DNA from: an uncultured Mailhella sp.
Lineage (GTDB): Bacteria; Desulfobacterota; Desulfovibrionia; Desulfovibrionales; Desulfovibrionaceae
NCBI RefSeq assembly: GCF_947631555.1
Contig: NZ_CANRLT010000019.1
Coordinates: forward strand, 1-36,230
Reading direction: 5' to 3'
DNA length: 36,230 nt
How positions within the stretch are numbered: the first letter of the stretch is position 1; each line of letters opens with the position of its first letter. The notes under the pieces are model-generated. The model was not told where the DNA came from and searched no databases. It saw only the letters and a program-made list of their open reading frames with translations. The position numbers were made by a program, and so were the translations under genes. Shown here in pieces: positions 9,932 to 17,676 of this stretch.

Positions 9932-10269
9932 AGGGCGGAATCCTGCTTTGAAATGTCTTTGCTTTGAGCAGATGGATTTTTCAGCGTGACTTTTTTTCGT
10001 TCTCCTGTTATCGTCAAAAATCTTGCGATGAGAAGTGCGAATCCTGAAGGCAGGATATTCAGATTTCTGTTTTTCCTGCTGGAGCGTGGCTGGCCTCAGG
10101 TTGGGGCTTCAGTACGCTCCGGCACGAACGTTTTTTCTTGTTGCAAAGGCAGAAAGAAGAACGCCGCCGGAAACCAGGCCGTACTGCAATGCGGGCAAGT
10201 CCCCGGCATGACAGACCGGGCAGGATTCTGGTGTACCTGGCATGAAAAAGTTCTTTTGGGGAGTAAACG
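9932..10269 (+). other. Long structured leader before the TOBE gene
   Basis: 338 bases with no convincing gene. Hairpins visible on the plus strand are ATCCTG-AAGG-CAGGAT (10041-10056), GGAGCGT/ACGCTCC (10081-10087 with 10114-10120) enclosing GCCTC/GGGGC, and CCCGG-N9-CCGGG near 10202-10222. A T-run (10131-10136) follows the second hairpin after 10 bases. Placement before a molybdate-binding gene makes a Moco-type riboswitch worth testing, but I cannot fit the known consensus. A 95-aa reading frame (9986-10273) lacks coding signs. Confidence 0.3.
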
Positions 10270-10698
10270 ATGAAGGCGAGTTCTCGTAACAGTTATTCCG
10301 GCAAGGTCACGCGTCTGGAGTCCGGGACGCTCAGCACAGAAGTGGAAATCCAGCTTGAAAGCGGAGAGAAACTCTATGCTCAGGTCACTCGTCCCAGCAG
10401 CCAAAAGCTCGGTCTGGAGCCTGGCAAGAATGCGGTGGCGCTCGTCAAGGCTGCCGAGATTATGCTCGTGACTGAAGCTGACGATTATATCCTGTCTTGC
10501 CGGAATCAGTTCGCTGGCAAAATCGTGAAGCTGACCCGCGGTTTTGTCAGCAGTGAGATTCTGATCCAGACGCCTTCCGGACTCAGGATGAATGCCGTCA
10601 TTTCTTTGGAAGGTACTGACCGCATGGCTCTGGAAGAAGGAAGTCCCGTTGTCGCCATGTTCAAGACCTCCAGCGTCGTTTTGGCCGTAAAGAAATAA
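10270..10698 (+). CDS. Two-TOBE molybdate-binding protein (Mop-like)
   Basis: 142-aa cytosolic protein made of two tandem TOBE (molbindin) domains, about 8-70 and 78-140. They carry the paired patterns NSYSGKVTRLESGTLSTEV and NQFAGKIVKLTRGFVSSEI, each ending in a VALVKAAEIML or VAMFKTSSVVL strand. Proteins of this type bind molybdate or tungstate and act as storage or sensor proteins. This suits an organism rich in molybdenum or tungsten enzymes. The preceding leader and the lack of transporter genes nearby suggest a monocistronic gene. Confidence 0.85.
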   Translation: MKASSRNSYSGKVTRLESGTLSTEVEIQLESGEKLYAQVTRPSSQKLGLEPGKNAVALVKAAEIMLVTEADDYILSCRNQFAGKIVKLTRGFVSSEILIQTPSGLRMNAVISLEGTDRMALEEGSPVVAMFKTSSVVLAVKK

Positions 10699-10736
10699 GC
10701 ATCATCCTTTGCGGACAAGGGGGTACTTTCCGCTTG

Positions 10737-10769
10737 CCGTAACGCACTGTCCTTACGGAAGTGTAGTGC
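10737..10769 (+). other. Candidate H-type RNA pseudoknot before membrane protein gene
   Basis: Two interleaved complementary pairs lie in 33 bases: CCGTAA (10737-10742) with TTACGG (10753-10758), and GCACT (10744-10748) with AGTGC (10765-10769). The order a-b-a'-b' with loops of 1, 4 and 6 bases is the geometry of a compact H-type pseudoknot. It ends 50 bases before the start codon at 10820. The stems are short, so chance cannot be excluded. Confidence 0.3.
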
Positions 10770-10819
10770 CCTTTCCAGAAGGTATCGGGCCTGGCAGAAA
10801 AAATAAGAACTGCACGAGG

Positions 10820-11512
10820 ATGAAGAACGCGTTTTCTACAGATTCTGAGGATGCGAAGGCCGTTTTTCAGGCTGTCCGGCTTCTGCTGGTCATGGCTGCC
10901 GGAATTGTCGTCCTTTTTTTCATTTTCTGGCTTGACGCCGTAAGTCCCTGCCCTTTTTCCGAGCTTGCGCCTACGGAACTGAGCCAGACCTGCGTCCTTC
11001 TCATAAGCGCAATCCTGTTTTTCATCGAGGCGGTCAAGCGCCCGGACATGCGTGGTGCTCTTGTCCTGACGGGCGGGCTTGTCGCCTGTATGCTGATCCG
11101 CGAACAGGATTATTTTCTGGACTTTTTGCAGCACGGAGTCTGGAAGTGGCCTGCGCTGGTGATGGCGTTCCTTTGCGTGGCGATTTCACTCGCGCGATTT
11201 CGTTCGCTGCTCTCCGAACTGGCTCATTTGGCACGCTGGCGCTATCTTTCCATTCTGATAACTGGCCTTGTCATCGTTCTCGTCTATTCGCGCCTCCTGG
11301 GAATGGGTATGCTCTGGAAGCAGCTTCTTCCCTCCAATGACGCTCAGTGGCTCGCCAAACAGGCCAGTGAAGAAGCCGGCGAACTTCTGGGCTATTTCCT
11401 TATTCTGCTTTCAGCCTGCCTGATGCGTTTCGAGCGTAAGCGCGGCGAAAGGGTTCAGGCTTCTGAAAATAAAAAGCGTGACACAGTCCATTCTTCAAGT
11501 ATTATTTTGTGA
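10820..11512 (+). CDS. Multi-pass membrane protein, unknown function
   Basis: 230-aa inner-membrane protein with about six hydrophobic segments (for example LLLVMAAGIVVLFFIFW, TCVLLISAILFFI and LSILITGLVIVLVYSRLL). A short acidic N-terminus and a basic C-terminal tail flank them. The start at 10820 follows CGAGGA; 37 upstream codons in the same frame look non-coding. No family is recognised. The 3' end overlaps that of the convergent DUF368 gene by 18 bases. Confidence 0.65.
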   Translation: MKNAFSTDSEDAKAVFQAVRLLLVMAAGIVVLFFIFWLDAVSPCPFSELAPTELSQTCVLLISAILFFIEAVKRPDMRGALVLTGGLVACMLIREQDYFLDFLQHGVWKWPALVMAFLCVAISLARFRSLLSELAHLARWRYLSILITGLVIVLVYSRLLGMGMLWKQLLPSNDAQWLAKQASEEAGELLGYFLILLSACLMRFERKRGERVQASENKKRDTVHSSSIIL

Positions 11513-12382
11513 ATGCTCACCGTCAAGGCGTTTTTTTTGTCTCGCCAGGGCTTGAACCGCAAGGGGCAGCGCACATCCGGCAAGGAAAGCCGCGGCGGCA
11601 AGGGCGGTCATTGCGTCGAAGGCGGGCGGCAGTGCGGGCAGATTTTGCTGATGCCAGGGCCAGACTGTACGGAGACAACCCGCCATGACTCCAATGAGCG
11701 CCGCACTGGTCTCGGAGGACCAGCGCCGGAAACAGGCCGAGAGAATGCGGCTGAACGTCATCAGCCCGCAGATACCTCCTCCAAGGAAAACCATCAGGAT
11801 GAGGATGTTCAGGTGGGCAACAGCGGAGAGGATGAAAGCGTATTGCCCCAGAAGCACAAGCATGAATGAGCCTGAGATTCCTGGCAGTATCATGGCGCAG
11901 AGGGCGATGAAACCGGCAAGGAAGATGTGGAGCGGAGTATGCGATACGCTCATGGCTTCGGCCCCGGAGAGCATCCATGCGCAGACGGCACCGATTACCA
12001 TGAAGAAAAGTTCTGGCAAACGCAGTTTCTGTCCCTTCAGCAATATCAGGATGGACGCGATAATCAGTCCGAGGAAAAATGCCCACAGTGCTTCCGGCCA
12101 GGAGTGGAGCAGATAGAGGGTGAGTCTGGCCAGGCTGAAGATGGATAGGGCAATACCGCAGACGAGGGGCAGAAGGAAATCCCAGGGAATGCGCTGGAGA
12201 GCCTCGCGGATGCGGAGGCTGAGCAGCAGCCGGAAGAACGCAAGGTCAAAGGATTTGACGGCGTTGAGAAGTTGTTCGTATATGCCGGAGATGAAGGCTA
12301 TGGTGCCGCCGGATACGCCGGGAACGATATCGGCTGCCCCCATGGCGAGACCGCAGAGAAACGTGCGCACATGCGCTTTCAT
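11495..12382 (-). CDS. DUF368 membrane protein (PopT-type undecaprenyl phosphate translocase)
   Basis: 295-aa polytopic protein with both family signatures: GAADIVPGVSGGTIAFISGI (residues 16-35) and the internal repeat ILPGISGSFMLVLLGQY. DUF368 proteins have been reported to return undecaprenyl phosphate across the inner membrane during cell-envelope synthesis; that function is from the family, not seen here. The start has GGAAG just upstream. Its 5' region on the minus strand is a copy of the dispersed hairpin repeat (12387-12466), so the repeat would lie in its leader. Confidence 0.85.
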   Translation of the reverse strand: MKAHVRTFLCGLAMGAADIVPGVSGGTIAFISGIYEQLLNAVKSFDLAFFRLLLSLRIREALQRIPWDFLLPLVCGIALSIFSLARLTLYLLHSWPEALWAFFLGLIIASILILLKGQKLRLPELFFMVIGAVCAWMLSGAEAMSVSHTPLHIFLAGFIALCAMILPGISGSFMLVLLGQYAFILSAVAHLNILILMVFLGGGICGLMTFSRILSACFRRWSSETSAALIGVMAGCLRTVWPWHQQNLPALPPAFDAMTALAAAAFLAGCALPLAVQALARQKKRLDGEHSQNNT

Positions 12383-12386
12383 CTTA

Positions 12387-12466
12387 CTTCCTTTATGGTT
12401 TGAGACCTCGGCCTTCAGGCCGATAGAACCTCACCCCGCCCTGAAGGGCTTTGCTACATTATTGCT
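12387..12466. repeat. Dispersed multi-hairpin repeat, copy C (shortened)
   Basis: Starts with the 16-base CTTCCTTTATGGTTTG shared with 3184-3199, then CGGCC-TTCA-GGCCG, then the CACCCCGCCCTGAAGGGC segment of copy A. It jumps directly into the CTTTGCTACATTATTGCT tail of copy A (27 of the last bases match with 1 change). The inner hairpin region present in copy A (about 37-101) is missing, as expected from recombination between the two CCTGAAGGGC motifs of copy A. The rest of the gap to 12626 holds nothing recognised. Confidence 0.6.
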
Positions 12467-12626
12467 CAAATATTCCTTTGTAGTTTAAAACCATTCTTTT
12501 CTGGAGGAAAAGAACGGGTGCTGAAACCGCAACGCCGGGAACATCCTTTCGGGCAAGGAGGAAACACAGCTTCTCTCCATTGATGGCGAAGGAGTTGACG
12601 GAAAGGACGGCTGCAGGTGGACGCCA

Positions 12627-13403
12627 CTATTCGGATGCCCAGGTAATGTCAGGCTGACGGCGCACAGGGATGCGGGCATAGCGTACCTTGGACCAGCCTG
12701 CCATAAGACCGGCGAAGGGCATGACCTTGCCCTTCAGTCCCATGGCAAGGCGGACTTTTTCACTGTGGAGGGCGGCTCCGACGGCGTAGCCTGCCCAGCA
12801 GGTGCCGACTCCCATAGCCGGCAAAAGCAGATCCAGCCAGGAAAGGGCGATGATGCAGTTTGCCGCGGTGAGGTGGTAGCCCTCTTCCGCGCAGGCAAAG
12901 ACGGCGCAGGGGGCGCCACGGAAAATCGGATCGTGACCGCGGTCGTGGGCGCGGACGACGCCTTCCAGTCCGGGCTTGTCACGCATGGTGTTCACCACGG
13001 CATCGGCTGCCCGCATCAGTGCCTGTCTCCCGTCAAGAACCAGCCAGCGCACGTTTTCCACGTTTTTGCCGGTAGGAGCGTACCGAACCGTGTCCAGTGC
13101 GCGGAGCAGAAGTTCACGGGGGAGGGGCCGTTCCTCGAACTGGCGTATGGAGCGATGCCCGCGGATGAGCGCAGTCATGGCCTCTTCCGCAGGCAGAGGG
13201 GATACACGCGGCAGGGCATCGGGATCCTGGCCGTCCAGAGATACGGCGGCCTGAGGGCAGACGGCCACACAGTGCCCGCACTTCAAACAGGGGGCGTCCG
13301 CACGGACACTGACCTTGCCATCCACCATTTTCAGGCAGGCGGCGGGGCAGTCCCGGACGCAGAGTCCATCGTGGGAACAGCGATTTTCATCAATGACGAT
13401 CAT
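12627..13403 (-). CDS. Ferredoxin-nitroreductase fusion flavoprotein
   Basis: 258 aa. The N-terminal two-cluster ferredoxin module (1-55) has CSHDGLCVRDCP and CLKCGHCVAVCP. The first cluster site is C9-x2-D12-x2-C15-x3-C19, so Asp replaces the second cysteine, as in some archaeal ferredoxins with an Asp ligand. The second site is complete (C39, C42, C45, C49). The rest is an FMN nitroreductase fold (RGHRSIRQFEERPLP, RYAPTGKNVENVRW, GVGTCWAGY). Such fusions pass electrons from the clusters to flavin; the substrate is unknown. GAGG precedes the start. It follows the MATE gene on the same strand after 367 bases. Confidence 0.88.
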   Translation of the reverse strand: MIVIDENRCSHDGLCVRDCPAACLKMVDGKVSVRADAPCLKCGHCVAVCPQAAVSLDGQDPDALPRVSPLPAEEAMTALIRGHRSIRQFEERPLPRELLLRALDTVRYAPTGKNVENVRWLVLDGRQALMRAADAVVNTMRDKPGLEGVVRAHDRGHDPIFRGAPCAVFACAEEGYHLTAANCIIALSWLDLLLPAMGVGTCWAGYAVGAALHSEKVRLAMGLKGKVMPFAGLMAGWSKVRYARIPVRRQPDITWASE

Positions 13404-13770
13404 GCGAACCTCAACAGCCGGCAGGGTATATCCTCAGGCAGGCGGACGGTATTCTGCCGGACGACTGGAAATTTTCAGGGCGTGGCCGGAAAAAAGAGCG
13501 TTACCGGCACGCAAAGAAAGCGGTGCGTGATACTATGCCGTAAAAGGAAAAAGTTCAATGGAGAGTTTTCTCGCAAAGTGCCGCGTCAGGGGGGAGAACT
13601 CTCTTTACTTCCACGAATTCCAGGGACGGTTGGGGGATTTTTTCCAGAAAGGCTCCTCCTGGGGGGGCGAAACGGCAGCGGGCTTTTTGATTTGCCTGGC
13701 TCCTGCCGGAAATTTTACCAGTGCTGCCGCGGAAGGCATAGAGCGGCTATGCTTCTGGCGGAGCAGTAGC
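13404..13770. other. Intergenic region with one strong hairpin
   Basis: 367 bases without a gene. The main feature is an inverted repeat: GAGAGTTTTCTC (13561-13572) against GGGGAGAACTCTC (13591-13603). It pairs over 12 positions, two of them G-T wobbles as plus-strand RNA, around a loop of about 19 bases. On the minus strand a TTGAACTTTTTCCTTTT tract follows it, so it could terminate the MATE transcript. A weaker GCATA/TATGC hairpin lies near 13736-13752. Confidence 0.35.
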
Positions 13771-15150
13771 TTAAAATTCCAGAGGAGTGCAGGTGTTTCC
13801 CGCACGGCGTTCGGTGAAGAGCTTTTTCCGGATGGGGAAGTAAACGGCCAGCATGAAGCAGCCCGTGACGATCCAGGACACGGGATAGACGGCCAGAAGC
13901 ATTTCATAGGAAGGGAAAAGGGGGAACATCGTGTACACCCAGGCGATGCGCAAGAGGCACGAGCCAATAAGCGTCACCATAGCCGGAAGCATGGATACTC
14001 CCATGCCGCGCAGGGAAGCCCCGCTGATTTCATAGCTCGCTACCAGCCATTCCATGCTTTCGACGATGAGGACGCGTGTCACCGCGAGTTTGATCACTTC
14101 CTGGTCGCTGGTGTACAGGCCGGTGAAGAATGCCGCACCCACGGTGAAGATCAGGGAACTCAGGCCGGCGAGCAGAAGCGCGCAGACCATGCTTTCCCGA
14201 AAGATTTTCGCACAGCGTTCGAGCTGACACATGGCGTAATTCTGGCTGGTGAACGTTACCGCGGCCTGACAGAAGGCGTTGACAATAAAGAAGGAGACGA
14301 ACTCGAAGTTGACGGCGGCGGCCGACGCCGCGGCGGCGCTGGAGCCAAAGCTGTTGATACCGGAAAGTATGCAGACGTTGGACAGGGAAAAGACCACGCC
14401 CTGCAACCCTGCCGGAGCGCCTATTCGGATGATCCTGAGCAGGTGCACCTTGACGATGGTCAGTTTGCGCAGCCGCAATTTTATGGGTTCTTCTTCCGTG
14501 AGCAGAAAGTACACCACCAGCCCGGCGCTGAGGAGATTGCCCGAAAGCGTGGCGAGTCCTGCTCCGGCCACCCCGAGATCGAAGACCACGACGAAGAGCA
14601 GGCTCAGCGTGACGTTGGCGACGCCCGCCACAAGAAGGCTGTACATGGGTCTTTTGGTGTCGCCGATACTGCGCAGGATGGCGGCGCCGAAGTTGTAGAG
14701 CATGACGCACGGCATGCCCAGGAAGTAAATGCGCAGGTAGAGGACAGCCAGATCCATGACATCTTCCGGCACTTCGACGAACTCAAGCATGAGGGGAGCG
14801 AGGAACTGCCCCGCCAGCAGCAGAAAAACGCCGCTCAGCAGAGATACGGCCATAACCGTGTGCACCGCGGTCTGACAGTCCTCCGCAATACCCCGGCCAA
14901 CGTAGCGGGCGATGACGACGTTGGCGCCAATGGAGATGCCGAGAAAAAGGTTGATGATGAGATTGATAATCGGGCCGTTGCCTCCGACAGCGGCCACAGC
15001 CTGAGGGCTGACGAAGTGTCCGACAACGGCAACGTTCGCGGAAATAAAAAGCTGCTGCAGGATACTGCTCATGGCCACAGGCAGGGCAAACAGAATGATT
15101 TTTCCCAGCAGGGGGCCGTGCAGCATGTCTATGTGTTCGGCATGACTCAT
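13771..15150 (-). CDS. MATE-family efflux transporter
   Basis: 459-aa protein with about 12 hydrophobic segments and the MATE layout. It has LPVAMSSILQQLFISANVAVVGHF near the N-terminus, then AVAAVGGNGPI and GISIGANVVIARYVG. The internal second half begins near TIVKVHLLRIIRIGAPAGLQG. MATE transporters export cationic compounds by Na+ or H+ antiport; the substrate cannot be predicted. GAGAG lies 6 bases before the ATG. It is separated from ychF by a 320-base gap that holds only the probable ychF terminator. Confidence 0.9.
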   Translation of the reverse strand: MSHAEHIDMLHGPLLGKIILFALPVAMSSILQQLFISANVAVVGHFVSPQAVAAVGGNGPIINLIINLFLGISIGANVVIARYVGRGIAEDCQTAVHTVMAVSLLSGVFLLLAGQFLAPLMLEFVEVPEDVMDLAVLYLRIYFLGMPCVMLYNFGAAILRSIGDTKRPMYSLLVAGVANVTLSLLFVVVFDLGVAGAGLATLSGNLLSAGLVVYFLLTEEEPIKLRLRKLTIVKVHLLRIIRIGAPAGLQGVVFSLSNVCILSGINSFGSSAAAASAAAVNFEFVSFFIVNAFCQAAVTFTSQNYAMCQLERCAKIFRESMVCALLLAGLSSLIFTVGAAFFTGLYTSDQEVIKLAVTRVLIVESMEWLVASYEISGASLRGMGVSMLPAMVTLIGSCLLRIAWVYTMFPLFPSYEMLLAVYPVSWIVTGCFMLAVYFPIRKKLFTERRAGNTCTPLEF

Positions 15151-15410
15151 GTTTTTCTCTCAAGCCGCGTCTGGAATCCTCACGAAACGGCGCACGGGAA
15201 GGGCGGAACATTCTGCGGACACCAGGCGGCGCGGAGCAGACAATTTTTCGAGGGGCGTATCCGAAGGCCTTTCGCCGGAGCAAAGGAGCACGGGAAAGAA
15301 GGCGGGCGTTCCTTGAACATAGTGACATGCAGGGCGTCCGTCAATCGGAGCTTCGGCACTCTGCCGCCCGGGGCAGGACGGAAGCCGTATCCAGCGCAGC
15401 GCTTCCGGTT

Positions 15411-15437
15411 AAACAAAAGAAATCCCGTGTCACGGGG
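15411..15437 (-). terminator. Probable ychF terminator
   Basis: On the minus strand CCCGT-GAC-ACGGG is followed by ATTTCTTTTGTTT, about 35 bases past the ychF stop. The stem is short (5 bp, or 6 with a smaller loop) but the T-rich tail is convincing. Confidence 0.45.
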
Positions 15438-15473
15438 TGGGCGGGGAGCGAAAGAACGGCAAGGGGAGCAGCG

Positions 15474-16577
15474 TTACACGTTGAACAGGAAGTTCATCAT
15501 GTCGCCATCCTGCACCACATAGTCCTTGCCTTCTACCCGCAGAACGCCGGCGGCGCGGCAGGCAGCTTCTGATTTATACTTCATGTAGTCGTCGAAGCTG
15601 ATGACTTCCGCACGGATGAAGCCTTTTTCGAAATCCGTATGGATGACGCCGGCTGTCTGTGGAGCCTTCCAGCCCTGTTTGAAAGTCCAGGCACGCACTT
15701 CCTTCGGACCTGCGGTGAGGAAGCTGGCCAGCCCCAACGTGCGGTAGCCGATGCGGATAACGTTTTCCAGGCCATTTTCCTCAATGCCATAGGATTCCAG
15801 AAGTTCCACCTGTTCGTTTTCGGGAAGGGCCTGAAGCTCTTCCTCAAGGCGGGCACAGATTTTGACCAGAGGACAGCCGCGGGAGTCAGCGAGGGAGCGC
15901 AGGGCTTTAACGTGTCTGTTGTCTTCGCCGATACCGTTTTCGTCAACATTGGCGCAGTAGATGAACTTCTTGGAAGTGAGCAGGGAGAGTTCGCGCCAGA
16001 CCTGATGGAAGGGTTCGTTCAGCTCCGGGACGGCGAACGTGGAGCCTGGCTCGCCCTTTTTCAGATGGGCTACCAGTGCTTCAAGGGGCGGTGCGGCTTT
16101 CTGCATTTCCTTGTCGAACTTGGATTTTTTCTTGAGGGTATCAAGGCGCTTTTCAGCGGTTTCCAGGTCGGCGAGGAGCAGTTCGGTCTCTATGGTGTCC
16201 GCATCGCGCAGGGGATCGATGGTTCCGTCCACATGGGTGATGTTTTCGTCTTCAAAGCAGCGGACGACTTCCACAATGGCCGCGCATTCGCGGATATTGG
16301 CCAGGAACTGGTTGCCCAGTCCTTCGCCCTTGCTTGCGCCTCGCACCAGGCCGGCGATGTCCACGAAATCAACCGTGGCGTAGATGGTTTTGGCTGGTTT
16401 CACCAGCGCGGTAAGCGCGTCCACACGTTTGTCCGGCACGGTTACCGTGGCCTTGTTTGGTTCAATGGTGCAGAAAGGATAGTTGGCGGCCTCGGCGTTC
16501 TGCGCCCTGGTGAGTGCGTTGAACAGGGTGGATTTGCCTACGTTGGGAAGCCCGACGATACCTAAACTCAATGCCAT
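15474..16577 (-). CDS. ychF: YchF/OLA1-type ATPase
   Basis: Universal ribosome-associated P-loop protein that prefers ATP to GTP, 367 aa (family about 363). It starts [20 protein letters not shown] with the G1 loop at 9-17, then [11 protein letters not shown] and the switch II segment [24 protein letters not shown] coiled-coil insert lies near 145-200, and the C-terminal TGS domain ([32 protein letters not shown]) ends [13 protein letters not shown] as usual. GGAG precedes the start. It lies 37 bases after menG, likely in the same transcript. Confidence 0.96.
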   Translation of the reverse strand: MALSLGIVGLPNVGKSTLFNALTRAQNAEAANYPFCTIEPNKATVTVPDKRVDALTALVKPAKTIYATVDFVDIAGLVRGASKGEGLGNQFLANIRECAAIVEVVRCFEDENITHVDGTIDPLRDADTIETELLLADLETAEKRLDTLKKKSKFDKEMQKAAPPLEALVAHLKKGEPGSTFAVPELNEPFHQVWRELSLLTSKKFIYCANVDENGIGEDNRHVKALRSLADSRGCPLVKICARLEEELQALPENEQVELLESYGIEENGLENVIRIGYRTLGLASFLTAGPKEVRAWTFKQGWKAPQTAGVIHTDFEKGFIRAEVISFDDYMKYKSEAACRAAGVLRVEGKDYVVQDGDMMNFLFNV

Positions 16578-16614
16578 GTTTATACTCCGAAGAGAATAGT
16601 GTCGTGAGGGCGGG

Positions 16615-17346
16615 TCAGCCTTTGACGGCGATGTGGATATGGACCACGCCCAGGGTCAGGGAAAAGTGCTGTACAAAGGGGAAGCCCGCCTGCTTCAGCT
16701 CCTCGCCGAATGCCTCGGGCGCGGGGAAATGTTCGATGGTGTCGGCGAAATACTCATAGGCCGATGTTGAGCGGCTGACCAGCCCCGCCAGTCTGGGCAT
16801 GATCCGGCGCAGATACCAGTGATACAGGGGGCCGAACAGCGGGGTGGAGACCGGAGCAAATTCAAGGATGCAGGCTCTGCCGCCGGGAACCAGAAGCCGG
16901 TGCATTTCCCTGAGCGCATCCATGCGGGGGCGCACGTTGCGTATCCCGAAGGCGATGGTCACGGCGTCAGCACACTGATCGGGCAGGGGCATATTTCGAG
17001 CGTCGGCCACAAGGGTAGTCACGCGGCTGCGTTCCTCAGGCCTGAGTTTACGCTCTTTTCCATACAGAAGCATGGGTTCGCAGATATCAGTTGCGTAGAC
17101 GTTCAGTTCCGGATAGCGGCGGAGCAGGGATACGGTGACATCAAGCGTGCCCGCCGCCATGTCGATAACCGTGGACGTGGGTCCGGGCACGACGGAGCGG
17201 ACGAGTGCCCGCCGCCACCAGCAGTCCAGAAACAGGCTGAAGGCCCGATTCTGGAAGTCATACCACGGCGTCATACGGCCGAACAGCTCGGAGACCTTGC
17301 GCGTGTGCTCGTCGTCGTCCCGACGGTTCCTGTTGTCTTCGCTCAT
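16615..17346 (-). CDS. menG: Menaquinone/ubiquinone C-methyltransferase (UbiE/MenG)
   Basis: SAM-dependent methyltransferase of 243 aa that methylates demethylmenaquinone, the last step of menaquinone synthesis in anaerobic respirers. Features are KVSELFGRMTPWYDFQNRAFS near the N-terminus, the SAM loop VIDMAAGTLDVTVSLL, DARNMPLPDQCADAVTIAFG and the family hallmark AFGIRNVRPRMDALREM. The start overlaps the stop of the 58-aa gene upstream (ATGA), so they are coupled. Menaquinone is assumed to be the substrate because this lineage uses it; sequence cannot separate UbiE from MenG. Confidence 0.9.
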   Translation of the reverse strand: MSEDNRNRRDDDEHTRKVSELFGRMTPWYDFQNRAFSLFLDCWWRRALVRSVVPGPTSTVIDMAAGTLDVTVSLLRRYPELNVYATDICEPMLLYGKERKLRPEERSRVTTLVADARNMPLPDQCADAVTIAFGIRNVRPRMDALREMHRLLVPGGRACILEFAPVSTPLFGPLYHWYLRRIMPRLAGLVSRSTSAYEYFADTIEHFPAPEAFGEELKQAGFPFVQHFSLTLGVVHIHIAVKG

Positions 17347-17519
17347 GCGTCGTTCCGCTCCTCCAGAAGCTGGCGGCCTTCCAGCGCTGTCCTGAGCACC
17401 ACGCGGTAAAGTGCTGGAAAAATCTCTTCAAAGTTGCCTGGAGAGAGCCGCTGCGTCTCGATGAACTTGACGGCGAGTTCCTTGGTCACCTGCATGACTT
17501 CCTTTTCAAGCTTTTCCAT
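17343..17519 (-). CDS. Small helical protein coupled to menG
   Basis: 58 aa, start fixed by AGGAG 7 bases before ATG 17519. Sequence pattern: VTKELAVKFIETQRLSPGNFEEIFPALYRVV, two helices around a SPGNF turn. It faintly recalls the N-terminal region of MucR/Ros-type proteins but lacks any zinc finger. No function is known to me. The 4-base overlap with menG implies co-translation. Confidence 0.7.
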   Translation of the reverse strand: MEKLEKEVMQVTKELAVKFIETQRLSPGNFEEIFPALYRVVLRTALEGRQLLEERNDA

Positions 17520-17555
17520 GTATATTCTCCTGCGCGCGGGGCGCAAGCCGGGTTC

Positions 17556-17611
17556 AAAAAACCCGCCGTGTGGGGAATGGCCCCGGCCACCGCGGCAGGG
17601 AGCCGGGCGGG
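17556..17611 (-). terminator. Hairpin with T-run between PBP1A gene and the menG operon
   Basis: On the minus strand CCCGCC (17611-17606) and GGCGGG (17567-17562) close a GC-rich inner fold and are followed directly by TTTTTT (17561-17556). It ends transcription from the PBP1A gene or acts as an attenuator just before the small gene at 17519. Confidence 0.45.
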
Positions 17612-17676
17612 TCAAAAAGACGGAAGGTGATCCCCCAGCCTTTTTATGTTGATACGTTCAGCCGTGAAATTCAGCC

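Noticed and set aside
9932..10269. Cobalamin or c-di-GMP riboswitch
   Set aside because: Short stretches look suggestive, but conserved boxes of these classes could not be found in the right order.
9986..10273. 95-codon frame ending at the start of the two-TOBE gene
   Set aside because: No recognisable pattern, no ribosome-binding site, and the region is rich in hairpins; treated as leader.
13558..15522. 654-codon plus-strand frame
   Set aside because: Lies antisense to the MATE gene; composition (His/Gln/Glu/Gly-rich) is that of a GC-rich shadow frame.
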